Positions 1 through 8,761 of a stretch of DNA of 64,000 nucleotides are shown here, piece by piece. The DNA is from Falsochrobactrum shanghaiense (GTDB taxonomy: Bacteria; Pseudomonadota; Alphaproteobacteria; Rhizobiales; Rhizobiaceae): assembly GCF_003149535.1 (NCBI RefSeq), contig NZ_QGDB01000001.1, positions 558,001-622,000 of the forward strand, read 5' to 3'. The notes below the pieces were generated by a model. It saw only the letters and a list, made by a program, of their open reading frames with translations. It made no database searches and was not told where the DNA came from. Numbering within the stretch: the first letter of the stretch is position 1; each line of letters starts with the position of its first letter. The position numbers and the translations under genes are program-made.

Positions 1-283
1 TCAATTCCTTGCCATCCGCTTCGCGCGCATTCTTCATCTTGCGCAGGCGACCGAGCGCTGAATAAAGCTTTTCCGAAGCCTTTTCGCGGATATGGCAGGT
101 ATTGAGCAGGACCAGATCGGCATCGTCGGGCCTGTCGGTCGTCACATAGCCTTCCGCCGCAAGACTGTCGGCCATGCGCTGGCTGTCATAAACATTCATC
201 TGGCAGCCATAGGTCTTTACAAAGACCTTACGGGTGTTGCTGCCAGCCGGTGTTTTCTGCATATCGGTCATATTTTCGCTCAT
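1..283 (-). CDS. miaB: tRNA-2-methylthio-N6-dimethylallyladenosine synthase MiaB, N-terminal part (runs off the window edge)
   Basis: The first 94 codons of a radical-SAM methylthiotransferase that converts i6A37 to ms2i6A37 in tRNAs reading UNN codons. The visible part is the UPF0004 domain: [10 protein letters not shown] (residues 21-30) carries the first cluster-binding cysteine and [11 protein letters not shown] (59-69) the second. The radical-SAM CxxxCxxC motif and the TRAM domain lie beyond the edge. I start at the ATG at 283; it begins [10 protein letters not shown], and the conserved region starts about 20 residues in. It is followed on the same strand outside the window. Strong family match. 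Confidence 0.95.
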   Translation of the reverse strand, partial: MSENMTDMQKTPAGSNTRKVFVKTYGCQMNVYDSQRMADSLAAEGYVTTDRPDDADLVLLNTCHIREKASEKLYSALGRLRKMKNAREADGKEL

Positions 284-339
284 GGCGGCTATCTACAGTT
301 TTTATCGCGCATTTGGAAGGCGATAAACCCGCTCGGGCG

Positions 340-1143
340 TTAATCATCTGCAATGTCGCGCGCGAACAATGCGCCTTGCAGCAATGTCCGCACCCGTTCT
401 TCCATGATTCGCGCCAGCATTTTGCGGTCCGTGTCAGCGGTCACAACCACCGGCTCGCCGAAACGCACTTCGACATCAATCGCGCCGGCACGCAGGACAC
501 CCTTGAGATGGGGCAGCAATTCGACATCGCCCGGCCACGATACGACAGGGCGATGATAGCGCCCGATGGCCATGCCGTGCAACCGGGTATAGGCGATTGC
601 GACCGGCTGGACGATCACTTCGTCCACGTCCGTCTCGCGGATCGCGGCATGGGCCGCGCCAAACAGCGCCGTTTTGAAGGGCAGCACACGATTGCCGTCC
701 GAAGTCGTCCCTTCGGGAAAAAGAATCATGGCATCGCCCGCAGCCAGACGGGTGGCGATCACGGATGTCTGCTGGCCGGTCTTGCCGCGCCGCTCGCGCT
801 CGACGAAAATAGTGCGTTGCAGGACTGCCAGCAGGCCGAAAACGGGCCAGCCCTTCACCTCGGACTTGGCGATGAAGGACACCTGCCCGACCGTCGAGAG
901 GATGATAATGTCGCTCCATGATGTATGGTTTGCCACCAGCAGCAGCGGCCGCCCCTCATGCATTTCGCCATGAATATGGACACGGAAGCCGAGCAATCGG
1001 GCGACGATGCGATGGAAGCGGTGCGGCAGGCGCTTCTTCCAGCCATTCTTGAGCTTCAGGAAGACATATTGCACCGGAATGAGTGACAAGGTCAGCGCCG
1101 CAAAGGCGGCCAGAACGACAATGATGCGGATTGAGCCGATCAT
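340..1143 (-). CDS. plsC: 1-acyl-sn-glycerol-3-phosphate acyltransferase (PlsC family)
   Basis: A 267-residue lysophosphatidic acid acyltransferase, which would make phosphatidic acid at the inner membrane. An N-terminal hydrophobic segment (about residues 5-27) is followed by the catalytic HX4D box NHTSWSD (H73, D78) and the acceptor-binding FPEGTTSDG motif (about 142-150). Its ATG overlaps the stop of rimI as ATGA, so it is the last gene of a tsaB-rimI-plsC operon. miaB follows on the same strand after about 55 bases. The family is clear; acyl preference cannot be read from sequence. It could also be an OlsA-type acyltransferase for ornithine lipids, which shares these motifs. Confidence 0.87.
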   Translation of the reverse strand: MIGSIRIIVVLAAFAALTLSLIPVQYVFLKLKNGWKKRLPHRFHRIVARLLGFRVHIHGEMHEGRPLLLVANHTSWSDIIILSTVGQVSFIAKSEVKGWPVFGLLAVLQRTIFVERERRGKTGQQTSVIATRLAAGDAMILFPEGTTSDGNRVLPFKTALFGAAHAAIRETDVDEVIVQPVAIAYTRLHGMAIGRYHRPVVSWPGDVELLPHLKGVLRAGAIDVEVRFGEPVVVTADTDRKMLARIMEERVRTLLQGALFARDIADD

Positions 1144-1640
1144 TGCGGCCTCTTGAAATCGCGCCGCAAAATGAGAGCGGAAGAGCGGCCATTTTCCGTT
1201 TCATAATAGGCCGGGCGGCTCCCCACTCTGGCAAAGCCCAGGCGGCGATAAAGCGCCTGCGCCGCCACATTGGCCTCATCGACTTCCAGAAACAGGGTTT
1301 CGGCACGCTCCTGATAAAGATGACGCAGCACGGCATCCATCAGCAACCGGCCAATGCCCTGCCGCTGCGCCTCGCCTGCAACCGCGATGGTGAGGATTTC
1401 GGCCTCGCCAGCCACAAGCCGCGCCAGCACGAAACCGCAGGCGGCGGCTGGCCTGCCCTGCGGGCGGGCAATGAAGCCGAAAACCGTTTCCTGCGCGATC
1501 AGCGCGCGGAAATCGTCCGAACTCCAGCCGTGGTGAAAGACTTGTGCATGGATGCGGTGAATTTCTGCGCTGTCGCGCGCGCCAAGCGGCTCGATCAGAA
1601 CGGGCTTGCGGCCAAAGCGCTCGCGCAAGAAGCTCATCAT
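1140..1640 (-). CDS. rimI: ribosomal-protein-S18-alanine N-acetyltransferase-like GNAT protein RimI
   Basis: A 166-residue GNAT N-acetyltransferase. The acetyl-CoA pyrophosphate loop appears as QRQGIGRLLM (about residues 92-101), preceded by the beta4 strand EILTIAV and followed by the C-terminal ALYRRLGFARVG segment typical of RimI. The frame stays open far upstream inside tsaB, but the ATG pair at 1635-1640 lies just past the tsaB stop (4-base gap) and gives the normal family length. It sits between tsaB and plsC in one operon. The tsaB-rimI pairing is common in bacteria and supports the name; the target protein is inferred. Confidence 0.88.
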   Translation of the reverse strand: MMSFLRERFGRKPVLIEPLGARDSAEIHRIHAQVFHHGWSSDDFRALIAQETVFGFIARPQGRPAAACGFVLARLVAGEAEILTIAVAGEAQRQGIGRLLMDAVLRHLYQERAETLFLEVDEANVAAQALYRRLGFARVGSRPAYYETENGRSSALILRRDFKRPQ

Positions 1641-1644
1641 CGCG

Positions 1645-2334
1645 CTATTCTCCAGCAGAACGGCGCGGCAGCGCAAAGCCGGTTTGCGGCTTGGCGTCGG
1701 GAGCGCGCATATAAAGCGGCCGGGGGGCTTCGCCCGGCCCATGCCGGGCTGCAAGCCGCGCATAAGTGCCGATATGTCCGGTCGCCTCGCTTCGGGCAAC
1801 GGTGAAAATACCTGAAAGTGCTTCATTGACCGCATTGGCCGCAGAACCTGCCAGCACGGTCTGCGTGGATTGCGCGCGTGCAAGGGCGATCGCCTCATCG
1901 CGCGACACGACGACCGGATCGGCCTGCGCTGTGCCGTCCCCGGCAAAGGCCTGCGCATAGATTTCACCACGATGGGCATCCAGCAGCACGAGAACGGGCC
2001 TTGCCGGATGGGCCTGTGCGGCCTCGAAGGCCAACACCTGAAAAGCGCTGACGCCAATGGCCGGACGCCCCAGCGCCAGCGCGAAACCGCGCGCCGCCGA
2101 CACGCCGATACGCACGCCGGTAAAGGAGCCGGGGCCGATATTGACCGCCACACGGTCGATCCCGTTCATGGCGATTCCAGCCTCATCCAATGCTGTTGCG
2201 ATGTAATCCATGAGCAGTTCGGCATGGCCCTTGCCGATATTCTCGCTGACTTGCGCGAGAACAAGATCGCTCTGCGCATCATAAATTGCGGCAGCGCACC
2301 AGGAAGAGGCGGTATCGAGAGCGAGTATCTTCAT
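1645..2334 (-). CDS. tsaB: tRNA threonylcarbamoyladenosine biosynthesis protein TsaB
   Basis: A 229-residue member of the ASKHA fold family that, with TsaD and TsaE, transfers threonylcarbamoyl to A37 of ANN-decoding tRNAs. [11 protein letters not shown] is the family start, and [13 protein letters not shown] (about residues 64-76) is the signature loop. The frame could be extended about 36 codons upstream, but that region lacks conservation and ATG 2334 gives the standard N-terminus. First gene of tsaB-rimI-plsC. It is divergent from dps, with about 200 bp between them. Confidence 0.92.
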   Translation of the reverse strand: MKILALDTASSWCAAAIYDAQSDLVLAQVSENIGKGHAELLMDYIATALDEAGIAMNGIDRVAVNIGPGSFTGVRIGVSAARGFALALGRPAIGVSAFQVLAFEAAQAHPARPVLVLLDAHRGEIYAQAFAGDGTAQADPVVVSRDEAIALARAQSTQTVLAGSAANAVNEALSGIFTVARSEATGHIGTYARLAARHGPGEAPRPLYMRAPDAKPQTGFALPRRSAGE

Positions 2335-2531
2335 GCGCTTCGCGTAGATCAGAAATCGCGCCGCGACAAGCCCCAAGCGGCGGGCGCATGAAAAGTTCGG
2401 TTTCACCGGAACCAAATGCGCGTTCGCGCGTTTTACCACCAAGGGCGCGGGTTTTCCCGCTTGCCATCTCGAAAAATGCGGTTTCCAGCCGGAAACTGAC
2501 TGGTTTCAGCAATAATAGTTATGAGGAAAAA
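2335..2531. other. divergent intergenic region tsaB/dps
   Basis: About 197 bp holding the promoters of tsaB (minus) and dps (plus). The clear element is a purine-rich ribosome site GAGGAAAAA just before the dps ATG. I see no convincing OxyR or Fur box. Confidence 0.4.
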
Positions 2532-3029
2532 ATGTCCAACAAGGCAATGCATGCAACCCGTAACGATCTTCCTTCCAATACCAAGACGACGATGATCGCA
2601 CTGCTCAACGAGAATCTGGCAGCGACCATCGATCTCTCCCTCATCACCAAGCAGGCGCACTGGAACCTCAAGGGGCCGCAATTCATCGCAGTGCACGAAA
2701 TGCTCGATACGTTCCGTGCCGATCTTGATGACCATGTCGATACGATTGCCGAACGCGCCGTCCAGCTGGGCGGCACGGCCTATGGCACGACGCAGGTGGT
2801 CGAAAAGGAAACGAAGCTCGCGCCCTATCCGACCGATATTTACGCCGTCCACGATCATCTCAAGGCTTTGATCGAGCGCTATGGCGATGTGGCGAACCTG
2901 ATCAGAAAATCGATCAAGGATGCGGATGAAGCCGGCGACGACACCACCGCCGATATTTTCACCGCTGCCTCGCGCAGCTTCGACAAGGCGCTGTGGTTCC
3001 TTGAGGCACATGTGCAGGAAAGCAAATAG
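2532..3029 (+). CDS. dps: DNA-binding ferritin-like protein Dps
   Basis: A 165-residue mini-ferritin forming a dodecamer that oxidises and stores iron and protects DNA. The ferroxidase residues are in place with exact family spacing: H43 in [10 protein letters not shown]55, D70 and E74, the same 12/15/4 spacing as in E. coli Dps. The N-terminus [12 protein letters not shown] is short and moderately basic. The reading frame is open well upstream, but ATG 2532 has a strong GAGGAAAAA site directly before it. Monocistronic: a perfect terminator hairpin follows at 3034-3061. Confidence 0.95.
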   Translation: MSNKAMHATRNDLPSNTKTTMIALLNENLAATIDLSLITKQAHWNLKGPQFIAVHEMLDTFRADLDDHVDTIAERAVQLGGTAYGTTQVVEKETKLAPYPTDIYAVHDHLKALIERYGDVANLIRKSIKDADEAGDDTTADIFTAASRSFDKALWFLEAHVQESK

Positions 3030-3033
3030 GTTC

Positions 3034-3061
3034 AAGGCCGGGATTTCCCGGCCTTTTCCTT
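3034..3061 (+). terminator. Rho-independent terminator after dps
   Basis: A perfect 10-bp inverted repeat, AAGGCCGGGA / TCCCGGCCTT, with a 2-base centre, followed by TTTTCCTT-type sequence. It lies 5 bases after the dps stop and just before the convergent aminopeptidase gene ends, so it may work for both. Confidence 0.85.
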
Positions 3062-3076
3062 GTTACGGCAGACAGG

Positions 3077-4327
3077 TCAGGCCCATTCGCCGCCGCGCAT
3101 CACCGGCTCGCGGCTGCCATCGGCATTGATGCCGTCGACGTCGATCTGGCCGGAGCCGATCATCCAGTCGATGTGAATGAGGCTCGAATTGCCGCCCTGC
3201 GCGGCGATCTGTTTGGGCGAAAGCGTTGCTCCGTCGATGAAGCATTTCGAATAGCATTGCCCGAGCGCGATATGGCTTGCGGCATTTTCGTCGAAAAGCG
3301 TGTTGTAGAACAAAAGCCCGCTCTGCGAGATCGGCGAGGAATGCGGAACCAGCGCCACTTCGCCGAGCCTGCGCGCGCCCTCATCCGTATCCAGCACCTT
3401 CAAAAGCACTTCCTCGCCGCGGCTGGCCTTCGCCTCGACGATCCGGCCCTTCTCAAAGCGCACGGAAATATTATCGATCAGCGTGCCCTGATGCGACAAT
3501 GGCTTGGTGCTCGAAACATGGCCTTCCACGCGCAGCGCATGCGGCGTGGTAAAGACCTCTTCGGTGGGAATGTTCGGATTGCAGGTGATGCCGTTTTTGG
3601 CCATCGACGCCCCACCATGCCATTCATGCCCGTCGGCCAGCCCCACGGTAAGATCGGTACCCGGACCCGTAAAATGCAGGGCGGAAAAATTCTTGCCATT
3701 CAAAAAACGGGTGCGTGCACGAAGATTGGCATTATGCGTCGCCCATGCTTCGACCGGATCATCGACACCGACGCGCGACGCCGAGAAAATTGCATCCGCC
3801 AGCTTGCGCGTCGCCGCTTCCTCCGGCTCATCGGGAAACATCAATGCCGCCCATGCCGGGTTTGGATAGGAGATGATGTTCCAGTTGATGTCAAACCCGG
3901 CAATCTTTTCGAGCGCGGGCTGATAGGCGATGGAATTGGCACGGTTGGCGCGCGAAACTTTTGCGGGGTCCTGCGCCGAAAGCAGCATCGGATTGTCGGC
4001 GGCGATGGCCAGGCGCGCGGCACCATTCGCATAGGCTTTGGCCATGCCCTCATAAAGCCAGTCGGCGGCGCGGTCGAAACTTTCATCGGAGGCGTTTTCA
4101 TAGCGCGCCAGTGCCAGCGCATCATCGGCAAAGAATGGCGTGACCAGTCCGGCCCCGGCCCTGTAGGCGTGTTTGGCGATCAGCCGCACCAGTGGCAGCG
4201 CCACGACCGGCGCGGTAATGACCAGATCCTGTCCTTCGCGCAATTGCAGGCCGACGCGCACAGCCACTTCGGCCAGACGTTCAAGCTTTACCGGATCGAT
4301 GGCGGGATTGTTCGTATCGTGAGCCAT
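3077..4327 (-). CDS. aminopeptidase, M29 (AmpS/AmpT/PepS) family
   Basis: A 416-residue thermophilic-type aminopeptidase. The family features are the N-terminal VKLERLAEVAVRVGLQLREGQDLVI, the central FTGPGTDLTVGLADGHEWHGG block with metal ligands, IPTEEVFTTP (a catalytic Glu and metal-binding region), and the C-terminal SLIHIDWMIGSG segment with His and Asp ligands. These co-catalytic metalloenzymes remove N-terminal residues in the cytoplasm. No signal peptide. ATG 4327 is the only good start. Divergent from the small lipoprotein gene and convergent with dps. Substrate range not deducible. Confidence 0.9.
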   Translation of the reverse strand: MAHDTNNPAIDPVKLERLAEVAVRVGLQLREGQDLVITAPVVALPLVRLIAKHAYRAGAGLVTPFFADDALALARYENASDESFDRAADWLYEGMAKAYANGAARLAIAADNPMLLSAQDPAKVSRANRANSIAYQPALEKIAGFDINWNIISYPNPAWAALMFPDEPEEAATRKLADAIFSASRVGVDDPVEAWATHNANLRARTRFLNGKNFSALHFTGPGTDLTVGLADGHEWHGGASMAKNGITCNPNIPTEEVFTTPHALRVEGHVSSTKPLSHQGTLIDNISVRFEKGRIVEAKASRGEEVLLKVLDTDEGARRLGEVALVPHSSPISQSGLLFYNTLFDENAASHIALGQCYSKCFIDGATLSPKQIAAQGGNSSLIHIDWMIGSGQIDVDGINADGSREPVMRGGEWA

Positions 4328-4412
4328 GAGGGCGGAGAACCTTTTGGAAAAATCTGTATCGCTGCGCTATATTGAACATGCGGTCAGAAGCAATAGCAAT
4401 CAAACGAAAGCA

Positions 4413-4682
4413 ATGGCAATGAGGAAAAGTGCGCTTATCATTCTGGCTACCGCCACCCTGCTGGCCGGGTGCGTGACGATGACGCCCGAACAACGCCGCG
4501 CCGCTGATGAGCAGACCTGCCGCAATTACGGTTTCAGGGAAAACACGGAAGCCTTTGCCAACTGCCTGATGCGGCTCGATCTCGACCGCCGCGCGGATCG
4601 CCGTGCCTGGGAGAGCCGGACGGATTTTTATGACCGGCCGCTGGTGATCTATCAGCCGGTGCCCGTCCGCATCAAGAAGTAA
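4413..4682 (+). CDS. small lipoprotein of unknown function
   Basis: An 89-residue protein with a type II signal peptide: a basic start, MAMRKSA, then a hydrophobic stretch and the lipobox LLAGC (Cys about residue 18). The mature part is short, polar and Arg-rich, with two cysteines (QTCRNYGF, FANCLMRLDLDRRADRRAW) and a Tyr/Pro tail, YDRPLVIYQPVPVRIKK. It was probably retained in the periplasm or outer membrane. I do not recognise a characterised family. ATG 4413 is chosen because it gives the basic n-region; 4419 is also possible. An upstream in-frame ATG lies in the aminopeptidase leader. Confidence 0.75.
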   Translation: MAMRKSALIILATATLLAGCVTMTPEQRRAADEQTCRNYGFRENTEAFANCLMRLDLDRRADRRAWESRTDFYDRPLVIYQPVPVRIKK

Positions 4683-4709
4683 CGTCCGCAAGCCTTTTCA
4701 GGCACAGGC

Positions 4710-5606
4710 TCAAAGCGGCGTGTGCGGACGTTCCTGCGCGAGCAACAATGCGCCAATGGCGTCTATACGCTCATTATCGGGACCATATCCCAATTGTGTC
4801 CTGTGGGAGATCGTCTGCGATTGCGCAGCGCCTTCATCCAGTCCGGAAACGGGCTGATATGCCGCCATCTGGGTGAGCTGCGGCTTGTCGGCAGGCTTGA
4901 CCGGCAATGTCGCCAGCCTCTCCTCGCCCGCGCCCGGTCCGGAAGCAATGCCCTGCTCTTCCACCTGCGGGGTGCCGGACGCCTGCGCCAGCACGCTCTG
5001 CACATCGGGCTGCGGCGCGGATGGCGCTTGTGACGGCGAAACATAAGCAAGAGCATAGGGCGTCTGCGGCACCGGGTTTTCCAGTGAACCGTCACGCCTG
5101 CGCTTTTCATAGAAAGAATTGCCGCCCGCAACCAGCACATAATGCATGTTGCGATAGGGGAATTTCAGCCCGGCGGTGTGGAAGAACATGGCGTTCTTGA
5201 GCTTTGGGTGGCGCTTGCCCTTCAAAACCGCGTCGGCTGCCGCTTCCACATCAGGCAAAGGCTTCATCTTGCGCGTGAGGACGCCGGGGGCGAACTGCTT
5301 CTTCTGGCCAACCACACCGCAAATCGTATCGGGGTAGCGTTCATTGGCGAGGCGGTTCATCACGACGGTTCCGACAGCCACGAGGCCATCGGGGCTGGAA
5401 CGGTTGGATTCGAAGAACATGGCGCGCTGAAGGCATTCACGATCGCGCGCCGTATAGGCAAAGGTTTTCGTGCCCTGCACCGTTTTGACGTGGCTGGCCG
5501 CCGCCGTCTTGTCCTTGCCTCCGGTTGTCGTGCAACCCGTCACTGCAAAAGCTGCCATGAGCAGCCCCGCAAGAATGGGCAGTTTCCACTTAACGGGGCG
5601 CGTCAA
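4710..5606 (-). CDS. cell wall hydrolase, SleB family (putative lipoprotein)
   Basis: About 298 residues with a SleB/hydrolase-2 domain: RECLQRAMFFESNRSSPDGLVAVGTVVMNRL (catalytic Glu about residue 66) through CGVVGQKKQFAPGVLTRKM to FFHTAGLKFPYRNMHYVLVAGGNSFY. It is predicted to cleave peptidoglycan. With a TTG start at 5606 it begins MTRPVKWK and has a lipobox AVTGC (Cys25), giving a normal lipoprotein signal. A more upstream TTG (5693) is possible but adds a stretch rich in inverted GC repeats that looks untranslated. No ATG fits. The last 120 residues are low-complexity Pro/Ala/Gln-rich sequence. Start uncertain, domain assignment firm. Confidence 0.82.
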   Translation of the reverse strand: MTRPVKWKLPILAGLLMAAFAVTGCTTTGGKDKTAAASHVKTVQGTKTFAYTARDRECLQRAMFFESNRSSPDGLVAVGTVVMNRLANERYPDTICGVVGQKKQFAPGVLTRKMKPLPDVEAAADAVLKGKRHPKLKNAMFFHTAGLKFPYRNMHYVLVAGGNSFYEKRRRDGSLENPVPQTPYALAYVSPSQAPSAPQPDVQSVLAQASGTPQVEEQGIASGPGAGEERLATLPVKPADKPQLTQMAAYQPVSGLDEGAAQSQTISHRTQLGYGPDNERIDAIGALLLAQERPHTPL

Positions 5607-6172
5607 CGGTTCTGTCTCATAGTTAGGACCCTTAACTGTTTCGCCCGCTCCCGCCCTTCGGGGGCATCGGGAAAGCGGGCTGCGGTGGTGCAAGCCAAAA
5701 GAACGGCGATTAAAATCAGACGTTCGGTGTCACTCGTCACATTCAAGGTTTTGGAATTTTTAGGCCAAAAAAAGGCGATGGGTCAAATTCCGAAAATGAA
5801 GCTGCGGCTGTAACAACTGCAAACCGAACCCGATGGGAGAGATGAATCTCGCCTCAAAACCCCTTGAATATATTAATAAATTCTTAACGTACTTGAAAAT
5901 ATTCATAAGTTGTTGATTTAGCGGGATTCAAAATCTTGAAATGGCAGGCCATATCGCCGCCTTAATTCAGCTTTGCTTTGAAAAATTGGCAAGGGGCTGA
6001 TTTTAAGCCCAGATCAACTCCCGAATTTCTGATTCCGGAAGGTTCCGCAAGGTTCCTTCAAATTTACCCGACAGATTGTAACATCGCGTGAGAATGAAGG
6101 ATTCCAGCGCTTCTTACCGGCGGAGACCCCGAATCGGTGCCGTCCTCCGCCGGTATGAAAAGCGCCGGGCGT
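5607..6172. other. intergenic region between the SleB-like gene and phoB
   Basis: About 565 bp between two minus-strand genes. It carries a GC-rich inverted repeat near 5641-5685 and an AT-rich stretch (about 5860-5930, with ATATTAATAAATTCTTAA) that is the likely promoter region for the SleB-like gene. Near phoB is the 6115-6155 inverted repeat. No credible ORF. Confidence 0.4.
6115..6155 (-). terminator. inverted repeat downstream of phoB, possible terminator
   Basis: Perfect 10-bp arms TACCGGCGGA / TCCGCCGGTA around a 21-base loop, 18 bases after the phoB stop. There is no T-run, so it may terminate weakly or act as a 3' stabiliser. Confidence 0.5.
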
Positions 6173-6859
6173 TCAGCCGAACGAGTAGCCGGCGCCGCGC
6201 ACGGTGCGGATGGGATCGGGCGCGCGACCGAAATTGATGGCCTTGCGCAAACGCCCGACATGGACATCGACGGTGCGGTCGTCCACATAAATATCCGGTC
6301 CCCAGACGCCGTCGAGAAGCTGGCTGCGCGAGAAGACACGGCCCGGCGACATCATGAAATATTCGAGCAGGCGGAATTCAGTCGGTCCAAGCCGCACTTC
6401 GCGCTCCTTGCGGTAGACGCGATGCTGCTGGCGATCAAGCACCAGATCACCCACCTTGAGCACATGCGAGAGCACGCTGGGATTGGCGCGGCGCAGCATG
6501 GCCTTGACCCGCGCCAGCAGTTCCGGCGTCGAAAACGGCTTTACGACATAATCATCCGCACCCACGCTCAAACCGCGAACGCGCTCGCTTTCCTCGCCGC
6601 GCGCCGTCAGCATGATGATCGGCAGGCGCTCGGTTTCCGGCCATTGGCGCAGGCGGCGGCAGAGTTCTATTCCTGAAACGCCAGGAAGCATCCAGTCGAG
6701 AATGAGAAGGTCGGGCACATTTTCACGAAGCACCATTTCGGCTTCGTCACCGCGCAGAATCGTCTCTACCTGATAGCCTTCCGCTTCCAGATTGTAGCGC
6801 AGCAATACGCTCAGCGCTTCTTCATCTTCAACCACAGCAATTTTAGGTGCTTGTGACAT
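6173..6859 (-). CDS. phoB: phosphate regulon response regulator PhoB
   Basis: A 228-residue OmpR/PhoB-family transcription factor. The receiver domain has the acidic pocket E11/D12, the phospho-acceptor D55 in LLILDWMLPG and the switch Lys in DYVVKPF. The C-terminal winged helix contains LGPTEFRLLEYFMMSPGRVFSR and the recognition helix segment VDVHVGRLRKAI. It binds pho boxes under phosphate limitation; one is present upstream of pstS in this window. Last gene of the pst-phoU-phoB array, separated from phoU by a 270-bp repeat-containing gap. No phoR kinase gene lies next to it. Confidence 0.96.
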   Translation of the reverse strand: MSQAPKIAVVEDEEALSVLLRYNLEAEGYQVETILRGDEAEMVLRENVPDLLILDWMLPGVSGIELCRRLRQWPETERLPIIMLTARGEESERVRGLSVGADDYVVKPFSTPELLARVKAMLRRANPSVLSHVLKVGDLVLDRQQHRVYRKEREVRLGPTEFRLLEYFMMSPGRVFSRSQLLDGVWGPDIYVDDRTVDVHVGRLRKAINFGRAPDPIRTVRGAGYSFG

Positions 6860-7133
6860 TCCGGCAGTTCCTATTCAAAAATCCGGCGAGCGGAGAATGC
6901 AAGCCCCCCATCGACCGCGTGCCGCCGCGTTTTTCACATATCTCAGCCGCCGAAGCGGCATTGTTCAAGATTTGATGCCTGGAGCGGTCCTGTTCAATAA
7001 ATCCCCGGAACCACTTCCGAGCGTTTGTTCTGGCGCATTGTCCGACGCAAAACCGCTGCGCACTTTTGCTGGAAATGCTTGGTTTGCCGCATTATCCAAC
7101 GCAAAACCGCTACGCACTTTTGCTGGAAATGCT
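6860..7133. other. intergenic region phoU/phoB with repeats
   Basis: About 274 bp separating phoU from phoB. The half next to phoU is filled by two tandem copies of a Bru-RS-like fragment. The half next to phoB is unique sequence that must hold any promoter for phoB itself. Confidence 0.4.
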
Positions 7134-7134
7134 T
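7033..7134. repeat. two tandem Bru-RS-type repeat fragments
   Basis: Two copies about 53 bp apart of a unit that runs from GCATTNTCCRACGCAAAACC through GCACTTTTGCTGGAAATGCTT. The same unit recurs at 27508-27613 and, in reverse orientation, at 34044-34194 and 37160-37260. The second copy ends at the phoU stop codon. Confidence 0.8.
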
Positions 7135-7841
7135 TAATCCACGACAATGCCGTGGCTCAGGTCTTCCTTTGGCCGTTCGGGCGGCATTTGCAGTCCGGTG
7201 ACAATGTAATAAACGGTCTCTGCAATATTGGTGGCGTGATCGCCGATGCGCTCGATATTCTTGGCGCAGAACAGAAGATGCGTGCAGGCGGAAATATTAC
7301 GCGGATCTTCCATCATATAGGTCAGCAATTCACGGAAAAGCGACGTGTACATCGCGTCGATCTCGTCATCGCGGTCGCGTACGATATTGATCTGCTGCAC
7401 CGAACGCGAGGCATAGGCGTCGAGCACGTCCTTGAGCTGCGTCAAAGCAAGATCGGCCAGCGTTTCCAGGCCGCGATAAAGCTTGACGGGCTGGCGCGAT
7501 TCCGACACGGCAGCCACACGCTTGGCCATGTTCTTGCCAAGGTCGCCGACGCGTTCCAGATCGGCGGAAATGCGGATCGCGCCGATGATTTCACGCAGGT
7601 CCACCGCCATGGGCTGGCGCTTGGCAATGATCATGACCGCCTTGTCATCGATCTCGCGCTCGCTGGCATCCAGAATGAGATCGTCGGAAATAACCCGCTG
7701 GGCGAGCGCGTTATCGGCATTGACGATCGCAGTGACAGACTGCTCGACCATGCGTTCCGCATGACCGCCCATTTCGGCAATCTTGTGGGTGAGGAACTTC
7801 AGTTCCTCATCATAGGAGCGAACAGTATGCTGGGACGACAT
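7134..7841 (-). CDS. phoU: phosphate signalling protein PhoU
   Basis: A 235-residue all-helical protein with the two PhoU repeats. Metal-binding E/DxxxD-type motifs are visible in DLEIDASEREIDDKAVMIIAKRQP-like and IERIGDHATNIAETVYYIVTG segments. It links the Pst transporter to PhoR/PhoB signalling and represses the pho regulon in high phosphate. Start ATG 7841 (MSSQHTVRSYDEEL) is chosen over an upstream in-frame codon because GAGG lies at the right distance. Directly downstream of pstB. Its TAA stop abuts a Bru-RS-type repeat. Confidence 0.95.
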   Translation of the reverse strand: MSSQHTVRSYDEELKFLTHKIAEMGGHAERMVEQSVTAIVNADNALAQRVISDDLILDASEREIDDKAVMIIAKRQPMAVDLREIIGAIRISADLERVGDLGKNMAKRVAAVSESRQPVKLYRGLETLADLALTQLKDVLDAYASRSVQQINIVRDRDDEIDAMYTSLFRELLTYMMEDPRNISACTHLLFCAKNIERIGDHATNIAETVYYIVTGLQMPPERPKEDLSHGIVVD

Positions 7842-7924
7842 GTTAAACCTCGTAATCAAGATTGCGGGGATGCCGCACTATTCATTTATCTGGAGCGCTC
7901 ACCCTTGCGGAGCGCCCCTGCACA

Positions 7925-8746
7925 TCAACCGAAGCGACCGGTAATATAGTCCTGGGTGCGCTTTTCGGTCGGGGCGGTGAACATGGTTTCCGTGTCGCCC
8001 ACTTCCACCAGATTGCCCAGATGGAACATGGCTGTGCGCTGAGACACGCGCGCCGCCTGCTGCATGGAGTGGGTCACGATGACGATGGTGTAGTTCTGGC
8101 GCAGCTCATCGATCAGCTCCTCGACCTTCGCGGTCGCGATCGGATCGAGCGCCGAACAGGGTTCGTCCATCAGGATCACTTCCGGGCTGACCGCGATGGC
8201 GCGTGCAATGCACAGGCGCTGCTGCTGACCGCCGGAAAGACCGGTGCCGGCATCGTGCAGGCGATCCTTCACCTCCTCGAACAGGCTGGCTTTCTGAAGG
8301 CTGGTGACGACGATTTCTTCAAGCTCGGCGCGCGAGCGGGCCAGACCGTGAATACGCGGGCCGTAGGCCACATTCTCGTAGATGCTCTTGGGGAACGGGT
8401 TCGGCTTCTGGAACACCATGCCGACACGGGCGCGAAGTTCCACCACGTCGATCTTCGGATCGTATATATCTTCCTTGTCGAGCGTGATCTTGCCGCCGAC
8501 ACGGCAGCCTTCGATCGTATCGTTCATGCGATTGAGCGAACGCAGGAAAGTGGACTTGCCGCAGCCCGAAGGGCCGATCAGCGCAGTGACTATCTTTTCC
8601 GGGATTTCCAGATCGACATCGAAAAGGGCCTGTTTTTCGCCATAAAATACGCTGACCTTCTCGCCCCGCATCTTGATGGAACTGGCATTGGCGTTCATCT
8701 TGTCTCCTACGGCTTTATCGAGAGATCTTTCTGTCATTAGATTCAT
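7925..8746 (-). CDS. pstB: phosphate ABC transporter ATP-binding protein PstB
   Basis: A 273-residue ABC ATPase of the PstB type. It has Walker [10 protein letters not shown] (about 58-66), the Q-loop [21 protein letters not shown] that is typical of PstB, signature LSGGQQQR, Walker [13 protein letters not shown] and the switch His in [13 protein letters not shown]. It drives phosphate import through PstA/PstC. ATG 8746 follows AAGG; a GTG three bases earlier is possible. The gene is 15 bases after pstA and about 80 bases before phoU. Confidence 0.97.
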   Translation of the reverse strand: MNLMTERSLDKAVGDKMNANASSIKMRGEKVSVFYGEKQALFDVDLEIPEKIVTALIGPSGCGKSTFLRSLNRMNDTIEGCRVGGKITLDKEDIYDPKIDVVELRARVGMVFQKPNPFPKSIYENVAYGPRIHGLARSRAELEEIVVTSLQKASLFEEVKDRLHDAGTGLSGGQQQRLCIARAIAVSPEVILMDEPCSALDPIATAKVEELIDELRQNYTIVIVTHSMQQAARVSQRTAMFHLGNLVEVGDTETMFTAPTEKRTQDYITGRFG

Positions 8747-8761
8747 CACCTTGTCTCCCGT

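Noticed and set aside
5607..5693. An upstream TTG (5693) as the start of the SleB-like gene
   Set aside because: The extra 29 residues come from a GC-rich inverted repeat, and the shorter form gives a proper lipoprotein signal.
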